Below are positions 1 to 7,543 of a DNA stretch of 19,284 nt, piece after piece. Made by a program: the position numbers and the translations under genes. Within the stretch, counting starts at the first letter, position 1, and every line of letters starts with the position of its first letter. The notes beneath the pieces were generated by a model that had not been told where the DNA came from, ran no database searches, and worked only from the letters and a program-made list of their open reading frames with translations. Source of the DNA: Sulfurospirillum sp. UBA6790 (lineage in GTDB: Bacteria; Campylobacterota; Campylobacteria; Campylobacterales; Sulfurospirillaceae); assembly GCA_002452855.1 (NCBI GenBank), contig DKFS01000032.1, positions 1 through 19,284 on the forward strand, given 5' to 3'.

Positions 1-1154
1 GGAGCTATATTGTCAATACCGGTTTTGAGGCTGGCTTTATAAAAATAATCATCGCAACTTTCACGAATGGCTCGCACGTAAGAGATCATGCCATGCCCCT
101 CTTTTTTCCAGTCACGAAATACCCGTCCGCCAAGTTCCATCGAACCCGTCGATTCAAATGTTGTTTGCGGTGTAATGATGCCTGAATTTAACATGGCCAT
201 ACCAACTCCCATCTTGACAACAGAACCGGGAGGATAAAGTCCATTGACCAATTTATTGGTAAAAGGATGGTTAAAGTCATTGGCAAGGAGGGACCATTCT
301 TCTTGAGATATACCATTAACAAACTTATTTAAATCGTATTCAGGAAAGCTAGCTGCGGCTAGAATTTCGCCATTTTTAACATTTAAAACTACAACGGCAC
401 CGCTATCATCCCCAAAAAGAGTAGCAATGTATCGTTCCAATTCAAGGTCTAAGCTTAAGACCAAATCATTGCTCACGGGGAGTGTTTTACTGATTTGCTC
501 AATCTCTTGGTTAAAGGCAGTGACTTTAGTCTTTTTTTCACCTTTAACGCCCTGTAAAACAGCGTTGTAATATTTTTCGATACCCGTTTTACCTGAAAAA
601 CCAACCAATTTTGCGATAGGGTCTTCCGCTACGTCTTGCGTGTTGGACCTTCCGACATACCCAATTACATGCGAGGCTAAGCTTCCATAAGGGTAGTGAC
701 GCTTTGAAGCAATTTCAATTTTGAGATTATCGTGTTGTGAGATACGCGCAAAATGCGGTGTTAAAACATCGTAAGGTACAAATGCGATGACATCCACAAA
801 ATCATGGTTGTAAGGAGAATCCGCCTTGAGATACTCTTTGGTCATTTCTTTCACGGTGAATTCAGGTAAAAGGGATGCTAAAAAAGCAATCTCTTCATCC
901 AAAATTGCACGATTCGATTTTAAGCTCAGACGAGGTTTAATGCCAATAGAAAACCCTAAGCGATTCACTGAAAGAGGCTTCATATTACGATCTAAAATTA
1001 CACCTCTTAAAGGCGCTAATTCATCGACTTTGACAGCATTTTGTTTTGCGATTTCTTCATAATATGCGTTGGATTTAATACTAATATAATAGACGCGAAC
1101 GAGTAGCGCAAACCAAACAAAAAAAAAGAAACCAAGAATAATTTTAATTCTCAC
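1..1154 (-). CDS. mrdA: Penicillin-binding protein 2 (partial, C-terminus off left edge)
   Basis: This is the peptidoglycan DD-transpeptidase of the elongation (rod) complex, anchored in the inner membrane and acting in the periplasm. About 384 residues are visible and the 3' end is cut by the window. The translation starts at a GTG (1154-1152) that overlaps the upstream stop as GTGA. It has one N-terminal membrane helix (about residues 3-20), then the PBP-dimer start LAPLRGVILDRN. The transpeptidase motif YPPGSVVKMG has the catalytic Ser at codon 222-224 (about residue 311) and its Lys three residues on. The second motif is SCD followed by DYFYK, as in PBP2 (E. coli PBP2 has SAD) rather than the SxN of other classes. 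The KTG motif lies off the window. Position next to an MreD-like gene fits the elongasome role. A 9-base A/T homopolymer lies in the membrane-helix codons (1119-1127). Identification is firm. Confidence 0.93.
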   Translation of the reverse strand, partial: MRIKIILGFFFFVWFALLVRVYYISIKSNAYYEEIAKQNAVKVDELAPLRGVILDRNMKPLSVNRLGFSIGIKPRLSLKSNRAILDEEIAFLASLLPEFTVKEMTKEYLKADSPYNHDFVDVIAFVPYDVLTPHFARISQHDNLKIEIASKRHYPYGSLASHVIGYVGRSNTQDVAEDPIAKLVGFSGKTGIEKYYNAVLQGVKGEKKTKVTAFNQEIEQISKTLPVSNDLVLSLDLELERYIATLFGDDSGAVVVLNVKNGEILAAASFPEYDLNKFVNGISQEEWSLLANDFNHPFTNKLVNGLYPPGSVVKMGVGMAMLNSGIITPQTTFESTGSMELGGRVFRDWKKEGHGMISYVRAIRESCDDYFYKASLKTGIDNIA

Positions 1155-1642
1155 CGAGCTATCCTAAAAAGCATAAACGCCAATATCGAATCAATGGCAA
1201 TGTAATAAAAATAGTAATTTGAAAAATACGGGAACGGCTCGTTATCCAAATAAGCAAAAAAGACATTTAATAAAAAATGCCCTAAATAGGCCATAATGAC
1301 ATAAGTGGCTAAAATACAGTTATTACATGTAATAAAATTTTGAAGCCTATAAACGGCAAAGCGATACACTAAAGCAAAAAGAATAATATACGAGAAGAGA
1401 TAAAATCCCTTATTAATATCGTACAAACTTAAATACACAAATGCCAAAATAATAGGAGCTGCCTGCTCTTCACGGCGATTAAAATGAAGGATGACGTAAC
1501 AAAAAACCACACCAACAAATGATGGAATCCATGGGTATAATGAGGACATCACCTGCCCTAAAAATAGCCCAATACTGATCCAAAAGAGTTTTAGATAGTT
1601 TTGATCAACGCTACTTCGTCGCATATCGGAAAATGTTTGCAT
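1151..1642 (-). CDS. MreD-like integral membrane protein
   Basis: This 163-residue protein is very hydrophobic, with about five or six predicted membrane helices (roughly residues 18-35, 38-53, 62-78, 80-96, 107-131 and 144-160). The loops are short and Tyr/Phe-rich. Size, helix number and position directly before the PBP2 gene match MreD, the rod-complex membrane protein. I cannot point to a decisive MreD motif, so the name is inferred from context and topology. C. jejuni has an integral membrane protein at the equivalent place (Cj0651, from memory). The start is uncertain: ATG 1642 gives a 52-base overlap with the acetyltransferase gene and ATG 1624 gives 34 bases. Neither has a good Shine-Dalgarno sequence, which suggests translational coupling. 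The stop overlaps the mrdA GTG. It contains a CNNC pair (about residues 106-109) at the start of a membrane segment and one copy of the TTACATGTAA palindrome. Confidence 0.72.
   Translation of the reverse strand: MQTFSDMRRSSVDQNYLKLFWISIGLFLGQVMSSLYPWIPSFVGVVFCYVILHFNRREEQAAPIILAFVYLSLYDINKGFYLFSYIILFALVYRFAVYRLQNFITCNNCILATYVIMAYLGHFLLNVFFAYLDNEPFPYFSNYYFYYIAIDSILAFMLFRIAR
1320..1335. repeat. Iterated palindrome TTACATGTAA, copy 1
   Basis: This copy extends to a perfect 16-bp palindrome, TTATTACATGTAATAA, and is the longest of the set. It lies inside the MreD-like gene, read as Ile-Thr-Cys-Asn. Confidence 0.75.
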
Positions 1643-2049
1643 TTAATGCAGTCTGCCCAAATTTTATGAGAAGGAAGTGTCTCTTTGGATATTTCAGTAA
1701 ATCCAGTCGATTCAAAAAACGCTTTTTGATATGTCAATGTAAAAATTTTCTTTACGCCTAATTGAGTTCCTTCGACAATAAGATTTTGAATAATCCCTTT
1801 ACCAATACCACGTCCTCTAAAACCCTCTTTAACCACAAGACTACGAATTTCGGCTAAGTCATCTGCATGAAAATGCAATGCGCCAAAACCGATAATAACA
1901 TCATCTTCTTTTGCTAGGATGTAAGATCTAATATTGGTTGCCATCTCATCGGAGCTTCTAAATAAAATAATTCCTTTTTCAACTTCAGATTTGACCACTT
2001 CTTGCATCGGAGCGATATCGCTCAATTTTGCTTTTGTATACTGTATCAT
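1591..2049 (-). CDS. GNAT-family N-acetyltransferase, ArgA-like
   Basis: This 152-residue protein is a single GNAT domain. The acetyl-CoA pyrophosphate loop is RGRGIG (residues 78-83), preceded by the β4 strand with IRSLVV. The C-terminal part has the FYESTGF-type segment (here FFESTGF, about 111-117). The tail carries three cysteines spaced CxxCx5C (residues 134, 137 and 143) followed by DE. Short proteins with this tail are commonly annotated as N-acetylglutamate synthase-like (first step of arginine synthesis: glutamate plus acetyl-CoA), so that is the best guess. The substrate cannot be read from sequence. The start ATG overlaps the engB stop by four bases. The 3' end overlaps the next gene by 34-52 bases. 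The cysteine cluster could bind a metal or form a redox switch, which is inference. Confidence 0.8.
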   Translation of the reverse strand: MIQYTKAKLSDIAPMQEVVKSEVEKGIILFRSSDEMATNIRSYILAKEDDVIIGFGALHFHADDLAEIRSLVVKEGFRGRGIGKGIIQNLIVEGTQLGVKKIFTLTYQKAFFESTGFTEISKETLPSHKIWADCIKCKHFPICDEVALIKTI

Positions 2050-2648
2050 AGTGTTTCTCCAAAAAGCATCGTGAAGATAAGCGTTAAAGCTTTATCAATT
2101 CCCTTTTTACTGCTACTTGAAACAAGCAACGCTTCTGGATAATGTTTTTTAATCACACTCACATCGCTTTGCTTTAGTTTATCGGCTTTCGTAAAAATAC
2201 GTATTATTTTTTGATCGGGACGAACAATCTCTTCTAAGTATCGGTGTACTTCCGCATCGCTTTCCAAAAAAGGATGACGCGAATCAATTAAATGGACAAA
2301 AACACGGATAGAAACACGTTTTTGAATGTAATTAGTGAGATTCCTTTGCCACTCATCTTTCATAGTATGTGAAACACGAGCATACCCAAAACCAGGTAAA
2401 TCAACTAATTGTGCGTTGTAGCTTTTGTCATCTCGCATCAGCGTTATATGAAAGAAGTTAATCAAACGCGTTTTACCAGGGGTTGAAGAGCTTTTAGCCA
2501 ATCCTTTTTTATTGGTTAGCGCATTAATAATAGAGCTTTTGCCGACATTACTTCTACCAATAAAGGCGACCTCGCTGATCCCTTCTGGTGTTGTCTCTTC
2601 TAACTTAGAAGCGGACTTAACAAAAAAGGCCTCTTTAACATAAATCAC
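2046..2648 (-). CDS. engB: Ribosome biogenesis GTPase EngB (YsxC/YihA)
   Basis: A 200-residue TRAFAC-class GTPase of the usual EngB length, needed for maturation of the large ribosomal subunit in bacteria where it has been studied. All G motifs are visible: G1 GRSNVGKS (31-38), G2 TPGKT (56-60), G3 DLPG in DLPGFGYA (83-86), G4 TKAD (153-156) and G5 SSS (about 177-179). The DLPGFGYA and TPGKTRLINFF segments are diagnostic of this family. It overlaps lptA by four bases upstream and the GNAT gene by four bases downstream, so it is an internal gene of the envelope operon. Confidence 0.96.
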   Translation of the reverse strand: MIYVKEAFFVKSASKLEETTPEGISEVAFIGRSNVGKSSIINALTNKKGLAKSSSTPGKTRLINFFHITLMRDDKSYNAQLVDLPGFGYARVSHTMKDEWQRNLTNYIQKRVSIRVFVHLIDSRHPFLESDAEVHRYLEEIVRPDQKIIRIFTKADKLKQSDVSVIKKHYPEALLVSSSSKKGIDKALTLIFTMLFGETL

Positions 2649-3109
2649 TGTTTTTTATCCTCAACCTTGAAGATAAATTTGACAGGTCCCGTGCCTTTTC
2701 CATCGACTTCATAATGACCGCTGATTTGATCGACGCGAATAAAATCACCATAGACTTTTTTATCTGTATCGAGTTCATGTAAAAATGCTTTCTTTTCTAA
2801 CGTATAAAGACTTTTATTTGGCTCATACGTCATCTTTTCAGCCTCACCATAATACTTCTTTTGATTCATCGTTAGATTGGCTTTTGCATCACCGGTAGCA
2901 ACATAGCGAATTGGTTGTTTTTTATCATCAAAATCAATCGTGATTTTTTTGGCGGTGATTTTATCGCCCTCTTTCACGACTTTAACGTTGCCTTCAAAAA
3001 TACTAATTTTTTTCTTTTCATCCGCAAAGAATTTATCGGCTGTAATTTCGACTTCAGCAGCGATAAGTGCGCATGAAGCACAGCATAAAAGAGCAATGAA
3101 CTGTTTCAT
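2645..3109 (-). CDS. lptA: LPS transport periplasmic protein LptA
   Basis: A 154-residue periplasmic protein with a short Sec signal peptide (MKQFIALLCCASCALIAAE, cleavage about residue 18) and an OstA-N/LptA β-jellyroll domain. Typical features are the opening VEITADKFFADEKK, the FEGNVKVVKEGDKITAKKI repeat and GEAEKMTYEPN. LptA builds the bridge that carries lipopolysaccharide from the LptBFGC complex to the outer-membrane LptDE. It directly follows lptC with no spacer: the lptC stop is adjacent to the lptA ATG. The C-terminus is basic and acidic without special motifs. lptB, lptF and lptG are not in the window. Confidence 0.92.
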   Translation of the reverse strand: MKQFIALLCCASCALIAAEVEITADKFFADEKKKISIFEGNVKVVKEGDKITAKKITIDFDDKKQPIRYVATGDAKANLTMNQKKYYGEAEKMTYEPNKSLYTLEKKAFLHELDTDKKVYGDFIRVDQISGHYEVDGKGTGPVKFIFKVEDKKQ

Positions 3110-3643
3110 CTATTTTTTTCCTACTTGTTGAATGAATGAGTGAATATTAGTAGCAGCAATTGTGCCCTCTTTCATCTGATAAACAAATGAAAGACCATGC
3201 GTACGGCTCTGTTTTTGAGAAAAAATAAAGGGTTTATCGCTGTATAAAATCTCTTTTTGCATATCGTAAAAAATGTCTTCGCCATCGAGGGCAACACCGT
3301 CATCTCTAAAATAGTGTGAGTTGGTCATAAAATGAATAATTTTATCTTGCAATGTGGCTTCATCAGAATTGAGCACACCGCGTAACCCCTCTTTGGTTCT
3401 GTGCCCAGCATGAATGACATAGAGCTTATCGTAGTCTTTAAAACGGGCAACTTTGTCAGAGCGCACGATACTATCAATCGTACCTTCTTTAATCTGATAA
3501 TTTTGAGCATTAAAAAGTTCAATTTCAGGAATCAAATTACCGTCTTGATCAATCGTATGAATCGTATACGGTTCTTTGACAATTAAAAAAATCATCATGC
3601 CAAAAAAAAGCAATGTGGAATAAAAAAGTAATCTTACAGCCAA
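3110..3643 (-). CDS. lptC: LPS export protein LptC (bitopic)
   Basis: A 177-residue protein with one N-terminal membrane helix (about residues 4-23) and a periplasmic β-rich domain, as expected for LptC, which hands LPS from the LptBFG transporter to LptA. The sequence is divergent, as LptC usually is. The assignment rests on the helix-plus-β-domain layout, on length and on the kdsC-lptC-lptA order, which is conserved across proteobacteria. The domain holds pieces such as NAQNYQIKEGTIDS and YDMQKEILYSDKPF, typical of the YrbK/LptC family. The start overlaps the kdsC 3' end by 10 bases and the stop touches the lptA start. Confidence 0.88.
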   Translation of the reverse strand: MAVRLLFYSTLLFFGMMIFLIVKEPYTIHTIDQDGNLIPEIELFNAQNYQIKEGTIDSIVRSDKVARFKDYDKLYVIHAGHRTKEGLRGVLNSDEATLQDKIIHFMTNSHYFRDDGVALDGEDIFYDMQKEILYSDKPFIFSQKQSRTHGLSFVYQMKEGTIAATNIHSFIQQVGKK

Positions 3644-4131
3644 AGGTTTACAAATGCCTCACTTAAATTCTCTGACTCAACCACGGAGTCAATCATCTCT
3701 CTAACGGCCCCTTTGCCACCATGTTTGCTTAAGAGGACATCCACTTCTTGTTGCACAATCGGAAGAGCATCAAAGGGTGCAAAAGAGCGACCAACGGCAC
3801 GTAAAAGCGCTAAATCATTCAAATCATCCCCAATCGCAGCGACATTTTCAAAATGAAGCCCCTCTTTGTGCAGTATTTCTTGAAGTGCCGCTTTTTTATC
3901 TTTTACATCTTGATACAGATATGTAATGCCAAGTTCTTTAGCCCGTCTTTCAACCACACGTGATTTACGTCCTGTGATAATTGCACTCTTGCGACCCAAT
4001 TTCATCCATGAGACGATACCAAAGCCATCTTTGACATTAAATGTTTTAAACTCTTCTTCATCACTATTACCATACATAATGCCGCCATCCGTGAGGCATC
4101 CATCGACATCAAAAACCAATAATTCAATCAT
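3634..4131 (-). CDS. kdsC: 3-deoxy-D-manno-octulosonate 8-phosphate phosphatase
   Basis: A 165-residue HAD-superfamily phosphatase (the short C0, KdsC type) that removes phosphate from Kdo-8-P in the pathway to the inner core of LPS. Motif I is DVDGCLTDG with the nucleophile Asp8 and the acid/base Asp10. Motif II is TGR (53-55). The motif III Lys is in the DVKDKK region (about 77-80). Motif IV is GDDLNDL with Asp102/Asp103 and Asp106. The C-terminal SKHGGKGAVREMID (about 135-148) is the KdsC loop that reaches into the neighbouring subunit. The ATG shares one base with the hisB stop (TAATG), giving tight translational coupling. It lacks the zinc-binding cysteines of HisB-N and GmhB phosphatases, so histidinol phosphatase is less likely. 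Confidence 0.93.
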   Translation of the reverse strand: MIELLVFDVDGCLTDGGIMYGNSDEEEFKTFNVKDGFGIVSWMKLGRKSAIITGRKSRVVERRAKELGITYLYQDVKDKKAALQEILHKEGLHFENVAAIGDDLNDLALLRAVGRSFAPFDALPIVQQEVDVLLSKHGGKGAVREMIDSVVESENLSEAFVNLWL

Positions 4132-4703
4132 TACAACACACCTTTGGTGCTAGGAATTCCCGCTCGCTCATTTTTCACTAATGAACGACGCAATGCAACG
4201 GCAAAGGCTTTAAAAGCAGCCTCAAGTAAATGGTGCTTATTCTTTCCACGCTGTGCCACAATATGTGCGCTAATGCCTGCATTTTGCATTAATGCTCTAA
4301 AAAATTCTTCGGCAAGTTCAACGTCAAATTCACCGACTTTACCTTCCATGGCGATTTCATAGACTAAATACGCACGGTTACTTAAATCTAAAGCACATTC
4401 AACAGCCGCCTCGTCCATCACAACAACGGCATTTCCATAACGTTCAACTTGCGAAATCGGATAGATAGATGCACGCAATGCTTGTCCTAAAACGATACCC
4501 ACATCTTCAACACTGTGGTGAAAATCGATATGCGTATCGCCTTTACATGTAAGATTTAAATCGATTAAAGAATGCTTGGCAAATGCTTCTAACATATGGT
4601 CAAAAAAGCCAATTCCTGTCGAAATACGACTTTGTCCTGTTCCATATACATCAAGTTCAATGCTAATGTCTGTCTCTTTCGTTACTCGTTGCACTGTTTT
4701 CAT
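4131..4703 (-). CDS. hisB: Imidazoleglycerol-phosphate dehydratase (monofunctional)
   Basis: A 190-residue IGPD, step six of histidine synthesis (imidazole glycerol phosphate to imidazole acetol phosphate), cytosolic and a 24-subunit manganese enzyme in known cases. The metal and active-site motifs are complete: GFFDHMLEAFAKH (His36, His44), DFHHSVEDVG (His62, His63, Glu66, Asp67), MDEA (about 96-99) and KNKHHLLEAAFKA (His157, His158, Glu161). The family ending IPSTKGVL is present. The histidinol-phosphatase domain fused to IGPD in E. coli is absent. No other his gene is in the window, so hisB is split from the his operon and embedded among envelope genes. One base separates it from rlpA, and its stop overlaps the kdsC start by one base. 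Confidence 0.97.
   Translation of the reverse strand: MKTVQRVTKETDISIELDVYGTGQSRISTGIGFFDHMLEAFAKHSLIDLNLTCKGDTHIDFHHSVEDVGIVLGQALRASIYPISQVERYGNAVVVMDEAAVECALDLSNRAYLVYEIAMEGKVGEFDVELAEEFFRALMQNAGISAHIVAQRGKNKHHLLEAAFKAFAVALRRSLVKNERAGIPSTKGVL
4542..4552. repeat. Iterated palindrome TTACATGTAA, copy 2
   Basis: The core is 4543-4552, inside hisB, read as Leu-Thr-Cys-Lys. The outer bases are T and G, so the symmetry stops at ten bases. Confidence 0.75.
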
Positions 4704-4704
4704 T

Positions 4705-5493
4705 TTATTCCCTTACGATAAATGAGCCTTTAAACTGCCCTTTTGCAATAAAATCAGAGGCTTCAGCTTCACTACCAAATCCTTTAAGCCATACACGGTA
4801 TATCGGCTGATTGTCATATGTTCCCTCTTTAATAATCGCATTGTAGCGATTATTTACATTAGCATTGCTTTGAGCAAAACGGGTTGCACCATCTTTTTTA
4901 CGGAATGCTCCAATTTGAATGAAATAATCACTCTCCACCACACTCTCTTTTGGTGCACCGCTTGGGGTAATCACACCGGCAAAGCCAATCACTTCAAGTC
5001 CCACAGGGCCTGTTCCATTTGCAACGAGTCCGAGTCGTGTTGCTGCAGTGTACGATAAATCAATAATACGCGTTCCAACAAAGGGACCACGGTCATTCAC
5101 CCGTACAACAATACTTTGATTGTTTTTAAGGTTAGTCACCTTAAGCATCGTATTCATAGGAAGTGTTTTATGTGCCGCTGTCATATCGTACATATTGTAT
5201 GTTTCGCCGTTGGATGTCTTTTTCCCATGAAAGTCTTTTCCATACCAACTGGCAACACCGCTAAAATAATCTCCAACGCTCACCATAGTTGGATAATACG
5301 TTTTACCATCAATGGTATAAGGGCGCATCGTTGCTTTATACATGGCGGGGGAAGTATTAACCGGTGTCAATCCTTCAGAAGGAGACGAAGAAGAACGAGG
5401 AGAGGTAAAAAAATCACCTTTGGAAGAACATCCATCTAAGACCACTAAGACTATAAAACAAAAACAAATATTTCTAATTATTTGGAATAACAA
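4705..5493 (-). CDS. rlpA: RlpA: septal lytic transglycosylase lipoprotein with SPOR domain
   Basis: A 262-residue outer-membrane lipoprotein. The signal peptide ends in lipobox LDGC (Cys22), with an unusual Asp at -2. A Ser/Pro-rich linker follows (about 23-50). Next comes a double-psi β-barrel (about 77-170: GVASWYGKDFHGKKTSNGE, AAHKTLP, VRVNDRGPF) and then a C-terminal SPOR domain (about 188-262, YFIQIGAFRKKDGATRFAQS). RlpA of Pseudomonas cuts stem-peptide-free ('naked') glycan, which SPOR domains bind. Of its catalytic residues as I recall them (E120, D123, H131, D157), Glu97, His108 and Asp134 are conserved here, but the D123 position is Asn100. The gene overlaps mltD by 20 bases, which pairs two glycan-cutting enzymes. 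Confidence 0.93.
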   Translation of the reverse strand: MLFQIIRNICFCFIVLVVLDGCSSKGDFFTSPRSSSSPSEGLTPVNTSPAMYKATMRPYTIDGKTYYPTMVSVGDYFSGVASWYGKDFHGKKTSNGETYNMYDMTAAHKTLPMNTMLKVTNLKNNQSIVVRVNDRGPFVGTRIIDLSYTAATRLGLVANGTGPVGLEVIGFAGVITPSGAPKESVVESDYFIQIGAFRKKDGATRFAQSNANVNNRYNAIIKEGTYDNQPIYRVWLKGFGSEAEASDFIAKGQFKGSFIVRE

Positions 5494-6712
5494 GGCTCTC
5501 CCCCACTTTTACCCATGTGTCTTTTTTCTTGTTCGCTCTAAGCAATTGATCGACAGAAACGGCATGCTTCTTTGAAACTGTTTCAATCGTATCTCCCGCT
5601 TTGATAACGTACAATTTTTCACTATGAGATATTTGCGTTGGAGAAGGGGGTGTACCATAAGGTACGATAAGTTCTGTTTTGGGTTTTAGTGCCGCACTCT
5701 TAAGGCTGTTGAGCTCCATGAGTGTATGGAAGCTTGTACCATACTGTTTAGCAATTTTTTGAAGCGAGTCGCCTTTTTTGGCAACATAAACAACATATTT
5801 TTGAGGTTCTTTGGTTTGATCAAAATTTTGGGTGAAAGCAACTTGACGGTCTTGAGGAATATAGAGGTAACTTTGTTTATCTAAAGGCGAGGTAAAACCG
5901 TGCTTCAGATGAGGATTGTATGATTTCAGCTCATTTTGCGAAACGCCTATACTCTCTGCAACATCCTTCAAGGATGTTCCACTTTTCACATTGACTTTCA
6001 CAAATGTTGCGTTATTGGCACGATTGAGTAAGTATTCTGACTCATTGTCTAACATAAAATCTGTGCTATTAGAGATAAAGCTCATCATTAAAATTTTGCG
6101 AATATAAAGACGACTTTCCTTGGGTAAATACTTTTTCGTCTCATCAAGCAATACGCTAATATCATCTGTCCCTGCTTTATCTATGGCTTTAAGCACCGTA
6201 CCTTCACCGCAATTGTAGGCAAGGGCTGCTAAATACCATTTACCAAACAATGTATGAAGATGTTTTAAATATAAAATAGCAGCTTGAGTTGATTTAACAG
6301 GTTCGCGTCGCTCATCAACATAACTGTTATTCTCTAAGTGATACAATTTCGCTGTCGCAGGGATGAACTGCCAAATCCCAGACGCGCGGGCAGAAGAAGA
6401 AGAGTATGGGTTAAAACTGGATTCGGTCATAGCAAGGTATAAAAATTCAGAAGGAACGCCTGCTTCTTGCATCATTTTTTGAAGGATGGGGACAAATTTA
6501 TCTCCATTTTCAAGCGTTTTCAAAAAGTGTTTTGTTTTATAAACTTCAACATCTTCTTTCATCGAAATAAAGATGGAATCTTTTAAAAAAGTATTGGGTA
6601 AATCGAAATTTTTAAGGGCGGTCAGTTGTTGTTCGTAATCGTTATTGTCAGTATTCAAAAAAGCATGAAGACTTTGAAAAAATAAAAAAAGGGTTACGAT
6701 AACCTTAAGCAT
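5474..6712 (-). CDS. mltD: MltD-like membrane-associated lytic transglycosylase with LysM domains
   Basis: A 412-residue periplasmic enzyme that cleaves the MurNAc-GlcNAc bond of peptidoglycan with 1,6-anhydro formation. A signal peptide (about 1-17, ending SLHA) is followed by a lysozyme-like SLT domain (about 80-200). Catalytic Glu97 lies in AMTESSFNP, followed by GIWQFIPATA (112-121) and ALAYNCGEG (163-171). Two clear LysM glycan-binding repeats follow at about 306-352 and 366-410, and a degenerate one at about 238-286. There is no lipobox Cys, unlike E. coli MltD. The start has a strong Shine-Dalgarno (GGAGAGG) and is 27 bases after the tatD stop, the widest gap in the run. A possible weak -10 (TACAAT, near 6742-6747) overlaps the tatD end. 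Confidence 0.93.
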   Translation of the reverse strand: MLKVIVTLFLFFQSLHAFLNTDNNDYEQQLTALKNFDLPNTFLKDSIFISMKEDVEVYKTKHFLKTLENGDKFVPILQKMMQEAGVPSEFLYLAMTESSFNPYSSSSARASGIWQFIPATAKLYHLENNSYVDERREPVKSTQAAILYLKHLHTLFGKWYLAALAYNCGEGTVLKAIDKAGTDDISVLLDETKKYLPKESRLYIRKILMMSFISNSTDFMLDNESEYLLNRANNATFVKVNVKSGTSLKDVAESIGVSQNELKSYNPHLKHGFTSPLDKQSYLYIPQDRQVAFTQNFDQTKEPQKYVVYVAKKGDSLQKIAKQYGTSFHTLMELNSLKSAALKPKTELIVPYGTPPSPTQISHSEKLYVIKAGDTIETVSKKHAVSVDQLLRANKKKDTWVKVGESLVIPNN

Positions 6713-6739
6713 GCCTCTCCTTCTCTTTATGTAGTATCG

Positions 6740-7543
6740 TTAGATTGTACCTAACTTTATCTTTTCTAAAGCTTTAAAGAGTAAAAAAGCATTTTTTGAG
6801 GTCATTTTGTGAATTTCTGTGACATCTTCACCTAACAATTCTGCCATTTTGTCGGCCACAAGTTTAGTGTATGAAGGCTCATTTCTTTGCCCACGAAAGG
6901 GCATTGGCGTCAAATATGGGGCGTCCGTTTCGAGTAAAAGCTTATCTTTTGGTATTAGTGGTAAAACATCAACTAAATTTTTGGCATTCTTAAATGTCAA
7001 GACACCCCCTATGCCAAAATAAAAACCTTTTTGCGCTAAATCAAGCAGATGCTTTGATGCATTGTAACAATGTAAAACACCTCCAACGTCACCGGCACCT
7101 TCTTCCAATAAGATTTTTCGGCTATCTTCATTGGCATCACGTATATGTACAATCAATGGTTTTTTGAGCTCTTTTGCTAATTGGATTTGCTTTCTAAACA
7201 CATGCTGTTGCTGCTCTTTTTCGTCGTGCTTTGCGTCCTCTGTTTCTGGCAATCGAAAATAATCTAAACCACATTCACCCACCGCAATACATTTTTCATC
7301 GCTTAAAAAGTCTCTTAAAATTGTTTCATCGTACTGGTCATGATGATACGGATGAATCCCTGCGGCGAAAAAGATATGCGTATAACGATGAGAGAGCGCT
7401 TGCGCACGTGAAAGATCGTTGATATTAGCCCCAGGAATAATAATCCCTTTGATGCCATCCTCCCATGCTCGTTGTATCACAGCATCGCAATCGTTTTGAA
7501 ATTGCTCGTCATCTAAGTGACAATGGGTATCAATAATCATCAC
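6740..7543 (-). CDS. tatD: TatD-family metal-dependent hydrolase (DNase)
   Basis: A 267-residue TIM-barrel metallohydrolase. TatD proteins are metal-dependent 3'-5' DNases in E. coli; the physiological role here is unknown. The metal ligands are visible: DTHCHLD (His7, His9), AVGECGLDY (Glu90), LIVHIRD (His133), GVLHCY (His158) and LLLETDAPYLTP (Asp207). The start is ambiguous by one codon. GTG 7543 overlaps the cbrR stop as GTGA, and the next codon, ATG at 7540, overlaps it as TGATG. Either gives translational coupling to the regulator. C. jejuni has the same tatD-after-cbrR order, from memory. Confidence 0.94.
   Translation of the reverse strand: MMIIDTHCHLDDEQFQNDCDAVIQRAWEDGIKGIIIPGANINDLSRAQALSHRYTHIFFAAGIHPYHHDQYDETILRDFLSDEKCIAVGECGLDYFRLPETEDAKHDEKEQQQHVFRKQIQLAKELKKPLIVHIRDANEDSRKILLEEGAGDVGGVLHCYNASKHLLDLAQKGFYFGIGGVLTFKNAKNLVDVLPLIPKDKLLLETDAPYLTPMPFRGQRNEPSYTKLVADKMAELLGEDVTEIHKMTSKNAFLLFKALEKIKLGTI

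Noticed and set aside
1119..1127. Run of nine A (nine T in the coding sense) in mrdA as a phase-variable tract
   Set aside because: It encodes Phe codons of the membrane helix of an essential protein in an AT-rich genome, and the frame is intact. A second nine-A run at 10645-10653 is intergenic with no clear effect.
5116..5439. Plus-strand frame of 107 codons antisense to rlpA
   Set aside because: It is His/Arg-rich nonsense arising from codon use of rlpA. The minus-strand product has clear domains.
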